A stretch of 64,000 nt of DNA from Elymus sibiricus (lineage: Eukaryota; Streptophyta; Magnoliopsida; Poales; Poaceae): contig CM077664.1 of NCBI GenBank assembly GCA_039707655.1, positions 200,998,195 through 201,062,194 of the forward strand. Reading direction: 5' to 3'. The position numbers and the translations under genes are program-made. Under the pieces are notes generated by a model, which did no database searches, was not told where the DNA came from, and saw nothing but the letters and a program-made list of their open reading frames with translations. Below, in pieces: positions 10,178 through 21,862 of the stretch. Position 1 is the stretch's first letter. The number at the start of each line of letters is the position of its first letter.

Positions 10178-10567
10178 GTGCAACCATCGCCTGGCAAACG
10201 CCCCTACATCGAGGTCTCCTACGAGTGGTCGTCGGGGGAGGAGGACAATGGCAAGGAGGACAAGGCCGAGGAAGTTGCGGGAACCCAGGCTCCGGAAGGA
10301 GGGGAAGTCATCCCCATGGAGGAGGCTGCAGAGAAGGGAGATATCCTTCAACCCCTCTATGATCATCTTCCCCTATCCGTAATTGAAGCCCTAAGATTCT
10401 TTGAAACAGTTAGTGCTCAGAATACATCTCTCACTCGTGAAGTTATTTTGTTGGAAGAGCAAAACATCGCCCTTCGGAGCATCAATCGTAAATTGGAGTA
10501 TCTGCTAAAGCTGAAGGACAAGCCCACCACTTCACCACCACCACCATCACCGAAGAAGGAAACTTGA
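10178..10567 (+). CDS. Small 3' accessory ORF of Gypsy element G (coiled coil, unknown function)
   Basis: An open stretch of 129 codons to TGA at 10565-10567. The frame is open upstream of 10178 as well and I see no clear ATG start, so the N-terminus is uncertain and may be spliced (a CTGACAG acceptor-like sequence ends near 10129). It contains RPYIEVSYEW, an acidic Glu/Gly-rich segment, then leucine-rich heptads (about residues 70-110) predicted to form a coiled coil, and a basic PPPPSPKKE end. It lies after pol, where some Gypsy elements carry an extra or env-like frame, but no signal peptide or membrane segment is visible. Function unknown. Confidence 0.5.
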   Translation: MQPSPGKRPYIEVSYEWSSGEEDNGKEDKAEEVAGTQAPEGGEVIPMEEAAEKGDILQPLYDHLPLSVIEALRFFETVSAQNTSLTREVILLEEQNIALRSINRKLEYLLKLKDKPTTSPPPPSPKKET

Positions 10568-12121
10568 GTACATGGGTATGGGCACTCCCCTTGGCTTGTG
10601 CCAAGCTTGGGGGAGGTGCCCCGGTATCGTATCACCATCACTTTTATTATCTTTACCTATTTTTAGTTCGATCCTTAGTGATTTCGTGATTTAGTTGAAT
10701 AAAAGTTTAGTGTGATCTATTTTCGAGTGCTAGTTTCGTGATCTATCTATCTATGTAATTGAGTTGAGAGTTATATAATAAAGAGTATTTTGAGCTTTTG
10801 CTTCTTTACTTTTATGTTTCAATCCTAGCAATGGAAATAATGAAAAAGATCATATGCTAATCGTATGGAAAGTAATGACATCACATAAAGAAAAGTATAA
10901 GTTGTAAAATTTATTGAAAGTTAACAAACATAGCATTGGTCAATGATGCAATTCATGAAAAAATTAATAGGGAAGAGAAGATTCACATGCAAATACACTA
11001 TCTTGGACATCTTTTATGATTGTGAGCCCCCATTAAGTATTTTATGTCAAATTATTGACATTGGACAAGGAAGACAACGTAATGAGTTATGTTTGCTTAT
11101 ATTCACATAGAAGCTATATTGTCATAGATCCTTCAACATGTGGTGCTTGCCCAATATCTTTGCTAGCCAAAAATCTGTACCAAGTAGAGATACTACTTGT
11201 GCATCAAAAACCCTTAAAACCCAGTTTCATGTCATGAGAGTCCACTATATCTACCTATGGATTGAATAAGATCCTTCAAGTAAGTTGTCATCGGTGCAAA
11301 AAGCAATAAAAATTGCCTCTAAATGTGTTTGAACTTTTATTGTAAGGGAAAATAAGATTTGTACGAACTTATGATGGCAAAGAAATAAAAACGACGGACT
11401 GCATAATAAAGGTTGCTATCACAAGGGGCAATATAAAGTGACGTTCCTTTGCATTAAGAGCTTGTGCATCCAACAACAAAAAGCGCATGACAACCTCTGC
11501 TTCCCTCTGCGAAGGGCCTATCTTTTACTTTTATGTATTTACTTTTTATGCAAGAGTCAATAGCGTTCTCCTCTATTCCTTTTTATTTTTCTCTTTTGCA
11601 AGCATCATGTGGTGGGGAAAGATCTAGGCACATATATCCAGTTGTATATGAGTGATCATGAGTTATTATTGTTGACATCACCCTTGAGGTGAATAAGTTG
11701 GGAGGCGAAATTATAAGCCCCTATCTTTCTATGTGTCTGGCTGAAATTTTTTGCTCCATATATATGTTGTGAGTGTTAGCAATCATGGAAGACTATATGA
11801 TGGTTGAGTATGTGGACTTGCTAAAAAGCTCCTACATGAGACCCTTCTTGAAAATATGATGAATTGCAATTGCATTGTCGACTGAGAACATAGTTTGTTA
11901 GTTTTCAAGAAAGTTTATGCCTTATACTTCATGGTTGTGATGAATTGTTACTTGCTCATGAGAAGTTTTATGATAATGAATATTGCTGTTATAATAATGA
12001 TCATGATGCTACTATGTCCGTATTTTGTTTTTATCGACACCTCTCTCTCTCTAAACATGTGAACATGATTATCGATATCGGCTTTCGCCTGAGGACAAGC
12101 GAGGTCTAAGCTTGAGGGAGT
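10568..12121 (+). other. Untranslated 3' internal region of element G, ending in polypurine tract
   Basis: AT-rich, with stops in all frames and no supported gene. The last bases before the LTR (AAGCTTGAGGGAGT) form the purine-rich plus-strand primer region. Confidence 0.6.
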
Positions 12122-13648
12122 TGATACGTCCATTTTGCATCATGTTTTCCTACTATTATTTATAGTGTTTTTAATCAATATAACACTTTGTTGTGCAATT
12201 CTAATGCCTTTTCTCTCTTAATATGCAAGATTTACACAAGGAGGGAGATTGCCGGCAGCTGGAATTCTGGACTTGAAAAAGCTATGTCAGAGATACCTAT
12301 TCTGCACATCTCCAAATGAGCTGAAATTTCACGGAGAATTGTTTTGAAATAAATAAAAAATATTGGAAGAAAGAAGTACCAGAGGGGGCCACCCAGGTGC
12401 CCACGAGGCACCAGGGCGCGCCACCTCCCCCTCCCAAGGCGCGCCCTGGTGGCTTGTGGGGCCCCTGGCCAGACTCCGGTGCCCATTTTCTGGTATATAA
12501 GCCCATTTGCCCTAGAAAAAAATAAGGAGAAGACTTTTGGGATGGTGCGCCGCCGTCTCGAGGTGGAACTTGGGCAGGAGCACTTTTGCTCTCCGGCGGA
12601 GCGATTCTGTCGAGGATACTTCCCTCCGGGAGGGGGAAATCGGAGCCATCATCATCACCAACGATCCTCTCATCGTGGGAGGGCCAATCTTCATCAACAT
12701 CTTCAACAGCACCATCTCATCTCAAACCCTAGTTCATCTCTTGTATTCAATCTTTGTCTCAAAACCTCAGATTGGTACCTGTGGGTTGCTAGTAGTGTTG
12801 ATTACATCTTGTAGTTGATGCTAGTTGGTTTATTTGGTGGAAGATTATATGTTCAGATCTATTATGATATTCAATACCCCTCTGATCTTGGACATGAATA
12901 TGATGTGTGAGTAGTTACTTTTGTTCTTGAGGACATGGGAGAAGTCTTGTCATAAGTAATCATGTGAATTTGGTATTCGTTCGATATTTTGATGATATGT
13001 ATGTTGTTGATTCTCTTAGCGGTGTCATGTGAACGTCAACTACATGACACTTCACCATCTTTGGGCCTAAGGGAATGCATTGTGGAGTAGTAATTAGATG
13101 ATGGGTTGCTAGAGTGACAGAAGCTTAAACCCTAGTTTATGCGCTGTTCCGTAATGGGCTGATTTGGATCCATATGTTTAATGCTATGGTTAGAGTTATC
13201 TTAATTCTTCTTTCGTAGTTGCGGATGCTTGCGAGAGGGGGTAATCATAAGTGGGAGGCTTGTTTAAGTAAGAACATCACCCAAGCACCGGTCCACCCAC
13301 ATATCAAATTATCAAAGTAGCGAACGCGAATCAAACCAACATGATGAAAGTGACTAGATGAAATTCCCATGTGTCCTTGAGAACGCTTTGCTTATTATAA
13401 GAGATTGTTCCGGCTTGTCCTTTGCTACAAAAAGGATTGGGTCACCTTGCTGCACTCTTTGTTACTATTGCTACTTGTCACTTGTTACAAATTATCTTGC
13501 TATCAAACTACTCATTACCGATAATTTCAGTGCTTGCAGAAAATACGTTACTGAAAACCGCTTGTCATTTCCTTCTGCTCCTCGTTGGGTTCGACACTCT
13601 TACTTATCGAAAGGACTACGATTGATCCCCTATACTTGTGGGTCATCA
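12122..13648 (+). repeat. 3' LTR of Gypsy element G
   Basis: 1527 bp from TGATACGTCC to GGGTCATCA. A GC-rich promoter block with GGCGCGCC motifs is followed by TATATAA at 12494-12500. The partner LTR is outside the window, so age and TSD cannot be judged. Confidence 0.75.
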
Positions 13649-14165
13649 ACCACCGCTCCTCCCCTCTCGTTGAAGCCAAGTTTGGTGGGCTCAACATCGT
13701 CGGCCGATTAGCTGCTTGGCGGCGACGCGGAGGAGGACAGCTTCACTTCCCCGGGCTCCGGAGGCGGAGGTTACGGAGACGGAGCTGGAGAGCGCCGAGA
13801 CGGAACTGGAGAAGGCAAAGCTTCAGTTCTCGGGGCTCATGGCCAGAGACGGGGAACGGGAGCCGGCGATCATAGATTCGGTTAATTAATTATACCTCCA
13901 GAGCTGGACGAGAACCACTTTTTTAGTTGAAGTATGTCCAAAATGTAATGAAATCCGTTATGTTTATGTGAAATCCAGCATGTTTATATGAAATCCGTCC
14001 GTGTTTGAACGAATTTCGTCCGGTTAGTTCGAATTGTTGTCCAAATGTATGCGAGCAGGGTTAGATGGCGGCCTCCCGAATCCGTGTTCGCGGACTTGTC
14101 CCCTTATCCGCGGAAGGATGCGGGAGGAAATTTACGGGTCGCAGTTGAAGATGCCCTTACCCAGG
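13649..14165. other. Possible 3' remnant of a PIF/Harbinger-type DNA transposon
   Basis: A short open stretch (about 13775-13890, Glu/Ala/Lys-rich) is followed by AT-rich DNA ending ...GTTGAAGATGCCC-TTA. That end resembles the terminal inverted repeat and TTA target of grass Harbinger elements. The opposite end is not present, so the call is weak. Confidence 0.3.
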
Positions 14166-16050
14166 ATTGATGTGAACCATAAGACGAGCCATTAACTTAT
14201 CGTAAGTTTGGTTGTCCCTGCATGAACTCACTGGCCAAGAGTGACGTGGATGAATATCCTCCAATCTAGCAAAAAGACCAGCTTTCTTTCCCAGCCAATT
14301 TTTTTACTCCTCTCATTTTCTCCTTTCCAAAGGGAGCAAGCTCGCCGGATTGGATCGTTGAAGCTTGTCACTAGTAAAAAGTAAAACGTGTGATGTGGCT
14401 CAGTAGCTAGTGAACAATTAGGTTGCTGCTTCACCAAACCATCTAGCTAGCATTATCACCTCTAGAGAACCATTGTCTTCCTTGACTTGCTCATGGCTAT
14501 GTGTGATTTGCTTTAGGAAAACGATCTATTTCATCCAGATGATTTCTTCCTCTCGTAAGCCGTCTGCTGTGTGCGCCACGTGTCCCCTCGGGGACCACCC
14601 ACCACTCCTCCTCCAACCTTATATTCCAGCGCATCTCTCTTCTCCACACGTCTTTTCTCTTTTCCCCTTTTCCCCCTCCTTCACCAGTACTAGAGGAGAG
14701 GTCGAGGCTCCCATGGTGAGCATCACGACCACAGTTGGGAACCGGGAGGGGCGCCCCCGACGGCAGCATGATGCTACTCTACCCCCAACACCGTCGTTGT
14801 TGCAATCATAGGGGCGAAGCAGCAGCTGCTCTTTGCATCCTCGCCATGGTCGGGAGAGCGGCGACACCGGCACCGGAACTGCGCGGTTGCAGCAAGGTTG
14901 GGGGGGAGGGCGACTCCGGCCACCACGGATGAAAGGCTCACGCTCGCCACTGTCACTCCCACGCTGCAACCCATGCGTTTTGCAGCAGCACCATTGTTGT
15001 GATGGGGCACCTCCCTCAACTCCGCTGCAATGGAGCTTCACCGGTGTGCCGTCGGTGCTGCGTTGGAGCTTCGCCGCACCGCCGGGGCTGCAATGAAGCG
15101 TTGCCCGTGGCTGCAATGGAGCGTCGGTGGTGCTTCAATGGAGCTTCGCCGACGCATCACCGGGTCCTTAGGCTGCAATGGAGCTTTGCCGGTGCTGCAT
15201 TAGAGAACCGTTGGTGCTGCAATGGAGCTTCACCGGTGTGCCGTCGGTGCTGCGTTGGAGCTTCGCCGCACCGTCGGGGCTGCAATGAAGCGTTGCCCGT
15301 GGCTGCAATGGAGCGTCGGTGGTGCTTCAATGGAGCTTCGCCAACGCATCGCCGGGTCCTTAGGCTGCAATGGAGCTCTGCCGGTGCTGCATTAGAGAAC
15401 CGTTGGTGCTGCAATGGAGCTTCGACGGTGCCGTCGGTGCTGCGTTGCAGCTTTGTCTCGCCACTGGGGATTGCAATGGAGCTTCGCCGGAGAGGAGGGG
15501 GGTGTCGTCGGGGGGCTGTGCTCGATGTTGACATGGACAGCACCCGGCGGCTCCCCATGCTGCGCCAGATTGGACGTCCACCAGTGCACAGATCATACGA
15601 CTGGCTAGGCGGATGATTTCAATCATCCGCCTGATCCGTAGTAGCCGCCTTTGCTTTAACTTGACTATTGACCCCATAGGCCATATATGATCCCTTGATG
15701 CTAACACCTGTCATGGTGACACAAGTATTCTTTAAAAAAAATCTTCATGGGATTAGTCACTTTACTAGTGGTGTTGCCTTTTCTTTTGTGCTAATCCATA
15801 CAAGTACTAACGGCTGATTTATCATGTGGTCATTCGGCAATATTTCAAGTGATCAAATCCATTTGTTGTCATTTTATTGTTCGTTTCTCATTATTTAGAC
15901 GTCAACATTGATTTTTCTTACTGATTTTCAAACCACAGGTGGTTAAACTGTCTTGGTGCCGAACTACTCTTCAGAATTAATCATCATCATCATTACTCTA
16001 TAGTTGCACAAAAGAACCAAACGTAAATTATTGTACTTTTTATCCTTTTT
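14166..16050. repeat. Repeat-derived DNA containing a 192-bp tandem duplication
   Basis: From about 15020 to 15440 the sequence CTGCAATGGAGCTT and variants recur, and a 192-bp unit is present twice (the CCGGTGTGCC landmark at 15041 and 15233), with a third partial copy. Because 192 is divisible by 3, long open frames arise on both strands, but they encode only the repeat. The flanks (14166-14990 and 15620-16050) show nothing I recognise. Confidence 0.6.
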
Positions 16051-16114
16051 TTATTAGGGCCAGTTCTTTTGAGCCATCCTGTAAAAATAAGCTCCAAATA
16101 AGGAGTAGGGCATT

Positions 16115-16497
16115 TTGGAGGCCGAGCTCCATTGAGGCCTTTATTTTGAAAAATTCAAAATTCAAAATTTTCAGTTTCAAAAATTTCTGAAAAAAAATTA
16201 CACAAGTATGCAAGGATATGAAGTGTATGTGTGTAAAATTTCAGAATGAAATAATTGCAAGCTGCACAAAAAAAAAACAAAATCATGGACTTTGAGGATG
16301 AACAGTACATATGCTAAAAAGCCCCAGATTTGTCTTTTTTGTGTAGCTCTCATTTTAACGTATTTCGACCTGAAAATTTGCACGCATGTATATTATGTAT
16401 CTAGGTATATGTGTATTTTTTTGCAGAATATTTTGAAGCTAAAAAGTTTGAATTTTGAAGTTTTCAAATTAATGCCTCTGGAGCTCGGTCTCCGTTT
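16115..16497. mobile_element. Short TIR element (MITE-like)
   Basis: GGAGGCCGAGCTCCATTGAGGC near 16117 is an imperfect inverted match of the GCCTCTGGAGCTCGGTCTCC end near 16474. No coding. Similar AAATAAGC sequences on both outer sides (16085-16105 and 16505-16535) suggest it may sit inside an older element whose left end reads GGGCCAGTTCTTTT (about 16057). Confidence 0.5.
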
Positions 16498-16529
16498 GGC
16501 AATTTCGCCAAATAAGCCCCTATGAAAAT

Positions 16530-17479
16530 AAGCTACCAGTTCTTTTATGTGCCTGTTTTTGTAGCTTATCTCTGGTATAGTCAGTGAAAAGTCTGTAATG
16601 CCCTTAGACTGTATTGTTGTTTTGATTAGACCATGTTGAGTTATTTTTTATTGCCCATATGAACGTAAATTTGAAATTAATACGAAGATATATACTAGCT
16701 CGCTGCCAAAACAAAATGAACCTTTTCTGTTCATCACAATACACATATCATACATCATGTTCTCATCTAGCAATGGATATCAACACAGTGCCAATTTATC
16801 ACCAAGATAGGCTCACTTTCTGTACACTTGTTCAAATCTTTGGCAATCACCAAATATATTAGAGGAGGAAAGAAGGAACAGAGTAGAGCTTGGCAGCATT
16901 TGAACAGAGCGGAGCGAGAGGATTTGCTCAGGCCAACTTCGTGCTCGGCACACTTGAACAGAGAGCGCTCCTGCTCGGTGCTCCTGCGAGGGCGGAGGGG
17001 ACGGCGGCGTCTGGAACTGCGAGGGCGTAGGCGAACGGCAGGAGAGGAGGGGAACGGCGAGGGCGTAGGGGAAAGGCAGGGGATGAGGGGAACAACGACG
17101 GCGGCGGGAGGAGCTCCTGCTCCTGCTCGATCCACGGCGGGGACAGCCTGGAACTGCGGGGCGAGGGGAACGGCCGGGGCGGAGTGGATCGGCCAAGGCA
17201 GCGGGTGGAGCTCCTGCTCCTGCTCGGGCCACGGCGGTGCGGAGAGGATCGCGCCAGAGGATGGAGAAGCGGCGGCAGATGAACTCCTACCCGCCGGCCA
17301 TGCCGCCGGAGCTAGCCGCGACGAGGAGCAGAGGAGCGGGGGGCCGCCGGCGGCGGCGGCTAGCAACGAGGAACCCTGGCCTTTTCTTTTCTGTGCGGGA
17401 GCGAGAGGATGGGAAGAGTGCGGTAGCGAGGAGAAAGGGATCGAGGCGACCAGTTCAGTGGGGGTCCGGGTTACCCAAC
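16530..17479. other. Unassigned DNA: AT-rich then GC-rich low-complexity segment
   Basis: 16530-16870 is AT-rich with no recognisable content. 16960-17420 is very GC-rich, with a repeated GAGCTCCTGCTCCTGCTCG block about 97 bp apart (near 17110 and 17207). Long frames on both strands are Pro/Ala/Gly/Arg-rich and look compositional, not coding. Confidence 0.4.
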
Positions 17480-18449
17480 GGGATCGTTCCCATGCAAGTA
17501 CCTTGGCCTCCCCCTCGCAATAAGGAAGCAAACCGCAGCAACTCATGGGGCTGGTAGACAGTTTAGCTCGAAATCTGCTGAAATGGAGAGCCTCCTCCAT
17601 GCCAAAGAGTGGCCACCTACTCTTGGTCAAATCGGTCCTCTGCGCAGTCCCGATTCATGCCATGATGGCACTTGATATACCACTAAAAGTTATTAAGGCA
17701 ATGACTAAGATCTGCAGAGGCTTCACGTGGTGCGCGAGAGACAGGGCAATCGGCGGCCGATGCGCCGTGGCTTGGGAAACTGTGTGCATGCCCAAGTGGG
17801 CAGGAGGGCTGGACTTGCCAAATCTGAGGTGACTGAACATTGCCATGCAAGCTAGGTGGCCATGGCTTCAACGAACGGACTCATCCCGGCCATGGTCGGA
17901 GTTTGAGATTAAAGTGCCTGAGGAGTCGAGGTAGATTTATCGTGCGGCGACACGTTGGACTATTGGGAATGGCATGAGCACGCGGTCTGGGAAGACCGAT
18001 GGCTCGACGGCTCGACTGTGCAGGACCTGGCCCCGGCAGTATATGACTTGGTACGACCATCAGCAAAAGCTTCGAGGACGGTCTTTGAGGCACTATCGAC
18101 AGCGGAGTGGCCGCGTGACGTGGGGCTGGAGTTATCGGTGCAAGCACTACACGAGTACATGGCCCTATGGGCGTGGCTGGAACGAGTAGGACTAAGCCAT
18201 GATGAGGTGGACACAGTCGCGTGGGCCTGAGAGAAGACTGGAGATTTCTCGGCTCGATCGGCCTATCAAGCTAAGTTCATGGGCCGGGTGGTCATACCCA
18301 CAGCAGAATTTACCAGGAAGTCTAGAGCACCGCTACGATGCCGATTCTTCGCATGGCTCGCGTTACAAAACAGGTGTTGGACCTCGGATAGACTCGCCAG
18401 GCGAGGGTTGGACCATCAGGAGGCATGCCCTTTCTGTGCTCAGCAGGAG
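17480..18449 (+). pseudogene. LINE (L1-like) ORF2 C-terminal remnant, part 1
   Basis: Conceptual translation shows the region after the reverse transcriptase core: F-P-C-KYLGLPL, PKSGHLLLVKSVL, then the beginning of the zf-RVT segment (RFFAWLALQNRCWT, ACPFC). Several stops (17830, 17935, 18229) and frame changes mark it as dead. The RT catalytic core is absent, so it is 5'-truncated or eroded. It stops abruptly at the LTR of element C and resumes at 25738 in the same reading frame when the duplicated AGGAG is counted once. This shows that C inserted into the LINE. Confidence 0.85.
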
Positions 18450-19874
18450 TGTAAGTGCATCAAGTGCCCACTTAGTGGTTTTGGAGTATTGAAGACAAAT
18501 AGGTTGAGGAACTAATGTGTTTGTGAGTATACACAGGAGACAGAGTCCCTAAAGATTTGGTTTAACACATGGAAGACGACCCCTAAAAATAGATTTCTTC
18601 AAGTGAAGAATTTGGTGATGAAATTGGTACGGCCTTTTTAGAAATTAATGTGAAGACTTTGAAGTTTGAAGACTTTGGTTTTCGTAGTTTCTTTTCTTCT
18701 TATTTGAGTCATAGGAAAAACCGTACTGTTAAAGGGGGTCTAGGTGAAACATATTTCACATTTCCAAAGTGATGCTCAAAACTTCTCAAACCTATACACA
18801 CAAAAGCCGCTTCGAGTGAAGCCTTTGGAAATCTCCAGTACAGCTGACGCATTTGCTAGCGACAGTGACGAAGTTCATCTGGTCGCTGACGAATTTGGTC
18901 AGGCTGAGGAGTTAGGAGTTCGCCAGTGCGAGCTGCCTACCGTGAGGAAATTGAGTGCCCTGACGAATTGAGAGTTCAATTTTCAGACCGTTGCTGCGCC
19001 GCATGCCAGCTGTCGAGTGGATCCTTATCCTGACAACGGTCGAATCAGACAAGGGCATTTATGACAATTTATGTCAGGTTGCCCCCTGGCTATAAATAGC
19101 CCCCCCCCCCACAACCACTTGTTGGTTGACTGCTTCGAGAGAACTTGACACTTGTCATTTGAGAACAACCCATCCTCTGACGACTTTGAGTGAACCCAAG
19201 TGAGGAAAAACACAACCAGAGCCTAAGTGATTGAGCATCACTGAAGAGATTGATCTGTGTGATCCGACGCTTGTTGCCTTTGAGGACTGTCATTCCTCCA
19301 GACGGTTAGGCGTCATGTTCTGAGCATCCAAGAGTAATTGTGGCGTGCCGGTGAAGAAGTCTATGAAGGTTTTGGAAGTCTACCTTGAAGACTTACCACG
19401 AGTGATTGGGCGAGGTCTAAGTGACCTTAGCTCAAGATGAATACGGTGAGGACTAAGTGTTCTCTGAGTTGCGACTCAGCCGCCTCAACCAGACGTACAG
19501 TTGATACAGCAACTGGAACTGGTCTACCAAATTTCATTGTCTTCACCGAGCCAACCTGGTTTCAAATTCCTCACCTCCCTTACTTTATTCCACTGCTGAA
19601 GAATTTGTGATCTATCCTCTGACGAATTTGAACTGAAGTATTTGAACGTGCTATCTCTTATTTCCTCAGTTCATATTCTTCATGCGCGTATGATTGTATG
19701 ATTGCATGTTCTTCACCCTTATGTATGCTGTTCGCATGTACTCCGATTCTGTGATGACTTAGTTTTCCATGCGTTTCTATTTCTTCACTCTGATCTTCGT
19801 CAAATTCATCAAAGTTTGACGAATTTCTAATAATCTCCCATTCACCCCCCTCTGGGAGATAACCTGCGCTTTCA
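18450..19874 (+). repeat. Element C 5' LTR
   Basis: 1425 bp, TGTAAGTGC...GCGCTTTCA. TATAAAT at 19091-19097 is followed by a poly-C run. The inverted relative at 54670-56096 (1427 bp) is the LTR of element B. Confidence 0.93.
19091..19097 (+). promoter_or_regulatory. TATA box in element C 5' LTR
   Basis: TATAAAT in the middle of the LTR, at the position equivalent to the minus-strand TATA at 55447-55453 in element B. Confidence 0.6.
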
Positions 19875-19876
19875 AT

Positions 19877-19888
19877 TGGTATCAGAGC
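19877..19888 (+). other. Primer-binding site of element C (initiator tRNA-Met)
   Basis: TGGTATCAGAGC, a perfect 12-nt match, begins two bases after the 5' LTR. Confidence 0.93.
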
Positions 19889-19941
19889 AAGGTACTCCCT
19901 TGTTCTGTGTGATTTTGGTTTAACCACCTAGAGTTTTAGTT

Positions 19942-21700
19942 ATGTCGACCGCAGGTATGATCAAGGTCTCCGCTGCGTGCCCCATCTTCGATGGCACAGA
20001 CTATCCCTACCGGAAGGTCATGATGCGAAAGCGTCTCCTTGCCACGAACAGCGAATTATGGACTGTCACTGAACTAGGATTGACTGATCTTTGCAAGAGG
20101 GCGAATGCTGAGGACATTCGCAGATACACTCAACTCGATGCTCAGACCAAATACATCATCTGTTCTCGTCTGACCAAGGATGAGTTCACTCGCATCTCCC
20201 ATCTGAGCAATGCGAAGCTTATCTGGGACAGGATCTCCGACGTCTATGAAGGGGCATATAGACGTGATGATCCCTGGCTTGTGGAATTTGCGAATTCCCT
20301 CAGATCTTGGGAACCTGATGATGCCTCCACTTCGTCTGCAGTGTGTCTCATGGCACGAGGTGCAAAGGTAACCTCATCTGAAGCTTACTATGAAACTTCC
20401 AGTGATGATGACTCTGAGTGTGAAGCTAAACCAAGCTATAAGAAACTTGCTAAAATTGCTACTGAGCAACAACATGCCTTGGAAAAGACTCAAAAACTGC
20501 TAGACAAAAGCGATGATCTGTTGAACGATGAAATGGAACGCTCACAAATCTTGACTGACGAAATCAAACGTCTTCAGTCAAAATTTGATGAACTTGAAAG
20601 TCGTCATGTGTCCCTCTCAGCTGAACATGAGAAACTATCCTATGAATTTCTTCAAAGGAAGCAAGATCTCGAGAAGCTGAGAGCGTCTCATGATGATCTT
20701 CAAAAAGAAAACGATTCACTCCTCGCTCAACAGATCAGTACCGCTTAGGAAGAATTTGTTGCACCATGCTTAAAATGCCTTGAACGTGACAATGCTAATT
20801 CTTCAGCTGAATGTTCAAATGCTTCCGTACTTGCTATTGCTTCAACTGCTACGGTGGCCACTAACCCCTCATCTGAGGAAGCCACCAGTGATACTGATGA
20901 AAATGTAGGGCTGAAGGAATTGTTTTTCACTGGCATGTACAAAAGCCTCAAAGGGCATCAAACCCTGTGTGACGTGCTCAAAAAGCAAATTCTTCGCAGG
21001 AACCCTAGGAAAGAGGGTATTGCCTTTGAGCGAAAGCTCAACGCTGATGGTTCATACTGGAAGCCTGAGCAGTATCCCAAAACTACTTGGGTTGCTGCAA
21101 AGGGACCTCCAGTAGACCCATCCACTTTATCTGGCTACACTTGTGATTCTTCATATTCTTCAGATGAGTCATTTGACTCCAACTATAAACTGTTCAAGAA
21201 TCAGAATGGTGAGGTCTTTGCCAGATTCATTGGTACTAACTGCAGGAACGGTCCACCTGTGAAGAAAATCTGGGTTCCTAAAAGCTTTCTGGAAAATCTT
21301 CAGGTGAATGTCATCATGACACCACCGATGAAGAAGAAACTTCCCAGGGCAAAATTCTTCACAGGGATCAAAGTCGTCAAACGGACACAGACCCACTTAT
21401 GGTCGCACTAATGCCTCTGTTTCGCAGGGAAACAAACAGCGTGTTGATGAATATGAGCATTATTCTTTGAACCACTATGTTCACAAATCTTCGAAGAATT
21501 TCTCTGCTTATTCATTCAATTACTATAACCCTCCTATGAAGAGAAATGCATATTCTTCAATGCCTAAGTTCTCCATCAATGCACTTCGTCACATTGCTTC
21601 TCAGCACCCATTCAGATGTGGGTGGTTAAGAAGAAGAACTAATCTGTTCTGCAGGGTCAGGTCTTCAGACAACTAAATGTCTGATGAATTTGCTGAAGAC
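19942..21700 (+). pseudogene. gag region of element C with nonsense codon and frameshift
   Basis: ATG at 19942. The Copia gag (UBN2-like) N-terminus (FDGTDYPYRKVMM, LIWDRISDVYEG) leads into an acidic region with CLMARGAKV, a long coiled coil (about residues 170-265), a TAG at 20746-20748, then the same frame continues (LFFTGMYKSLKGHQ, GIAFERKLNADG, YPKTTW). These later modules also occur in element A's gag. A frameshift around 21330-21410 moves the coding to another frame (SYNYYNPPMKRN-like region). No intact CCHC knuckle is visible; the middle of gag appears short between YEG and CLMARG. Confidence 0.85.
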
Positions 21701-21862
21701 CTGACAAAATGCCTGTTGGGATGCAGACTAATCATGCGGGAATGAGTGCTTCATTTCACACATCCCTTATGCTACTAAATATTATTCCTTGATGAAATTG
21801 ATCATTATCATATTCTTCACTTTGAAGCATATGAATTTGTAAGTCAGATTAATGCTTCTACA

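Larger units (their letters stand above)
9688..13648 (+). mobile_element. Element G: 3' part of a Gypsy-type LTR retrotransposon
   Basis: The 5' part is removed by insertion of element A (the rest lies left of the window). Present are the extreme pol C-terminus, an internal LTR-like promoter, a small 3' ORF, about 1.55 kb of untranslated internal DNA, a purine-rich GCTTGAGGGAG tract and an LTR running TGATACG...GGTCATCA. I judge it Gypsy because the pol tail motif (NGQRIKHY) and 3' layout match wheat Gypsy elements; the family name is left open. Confidence 0.75.

Noticed and set aside
14999..15616. 205-codon plus-strand frame that might be a Cys-rich protein
   Set aside because: It consists of the 192-bp tandem repeat; frames on both strands are open because the period is divisible by three.
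16767..17630. 287-codon minus-strand frame
   Set aside because: Pro/Ala/Ser low complexity over a GC-rich segment and antisense to LINE coding; no domain or supportable start.
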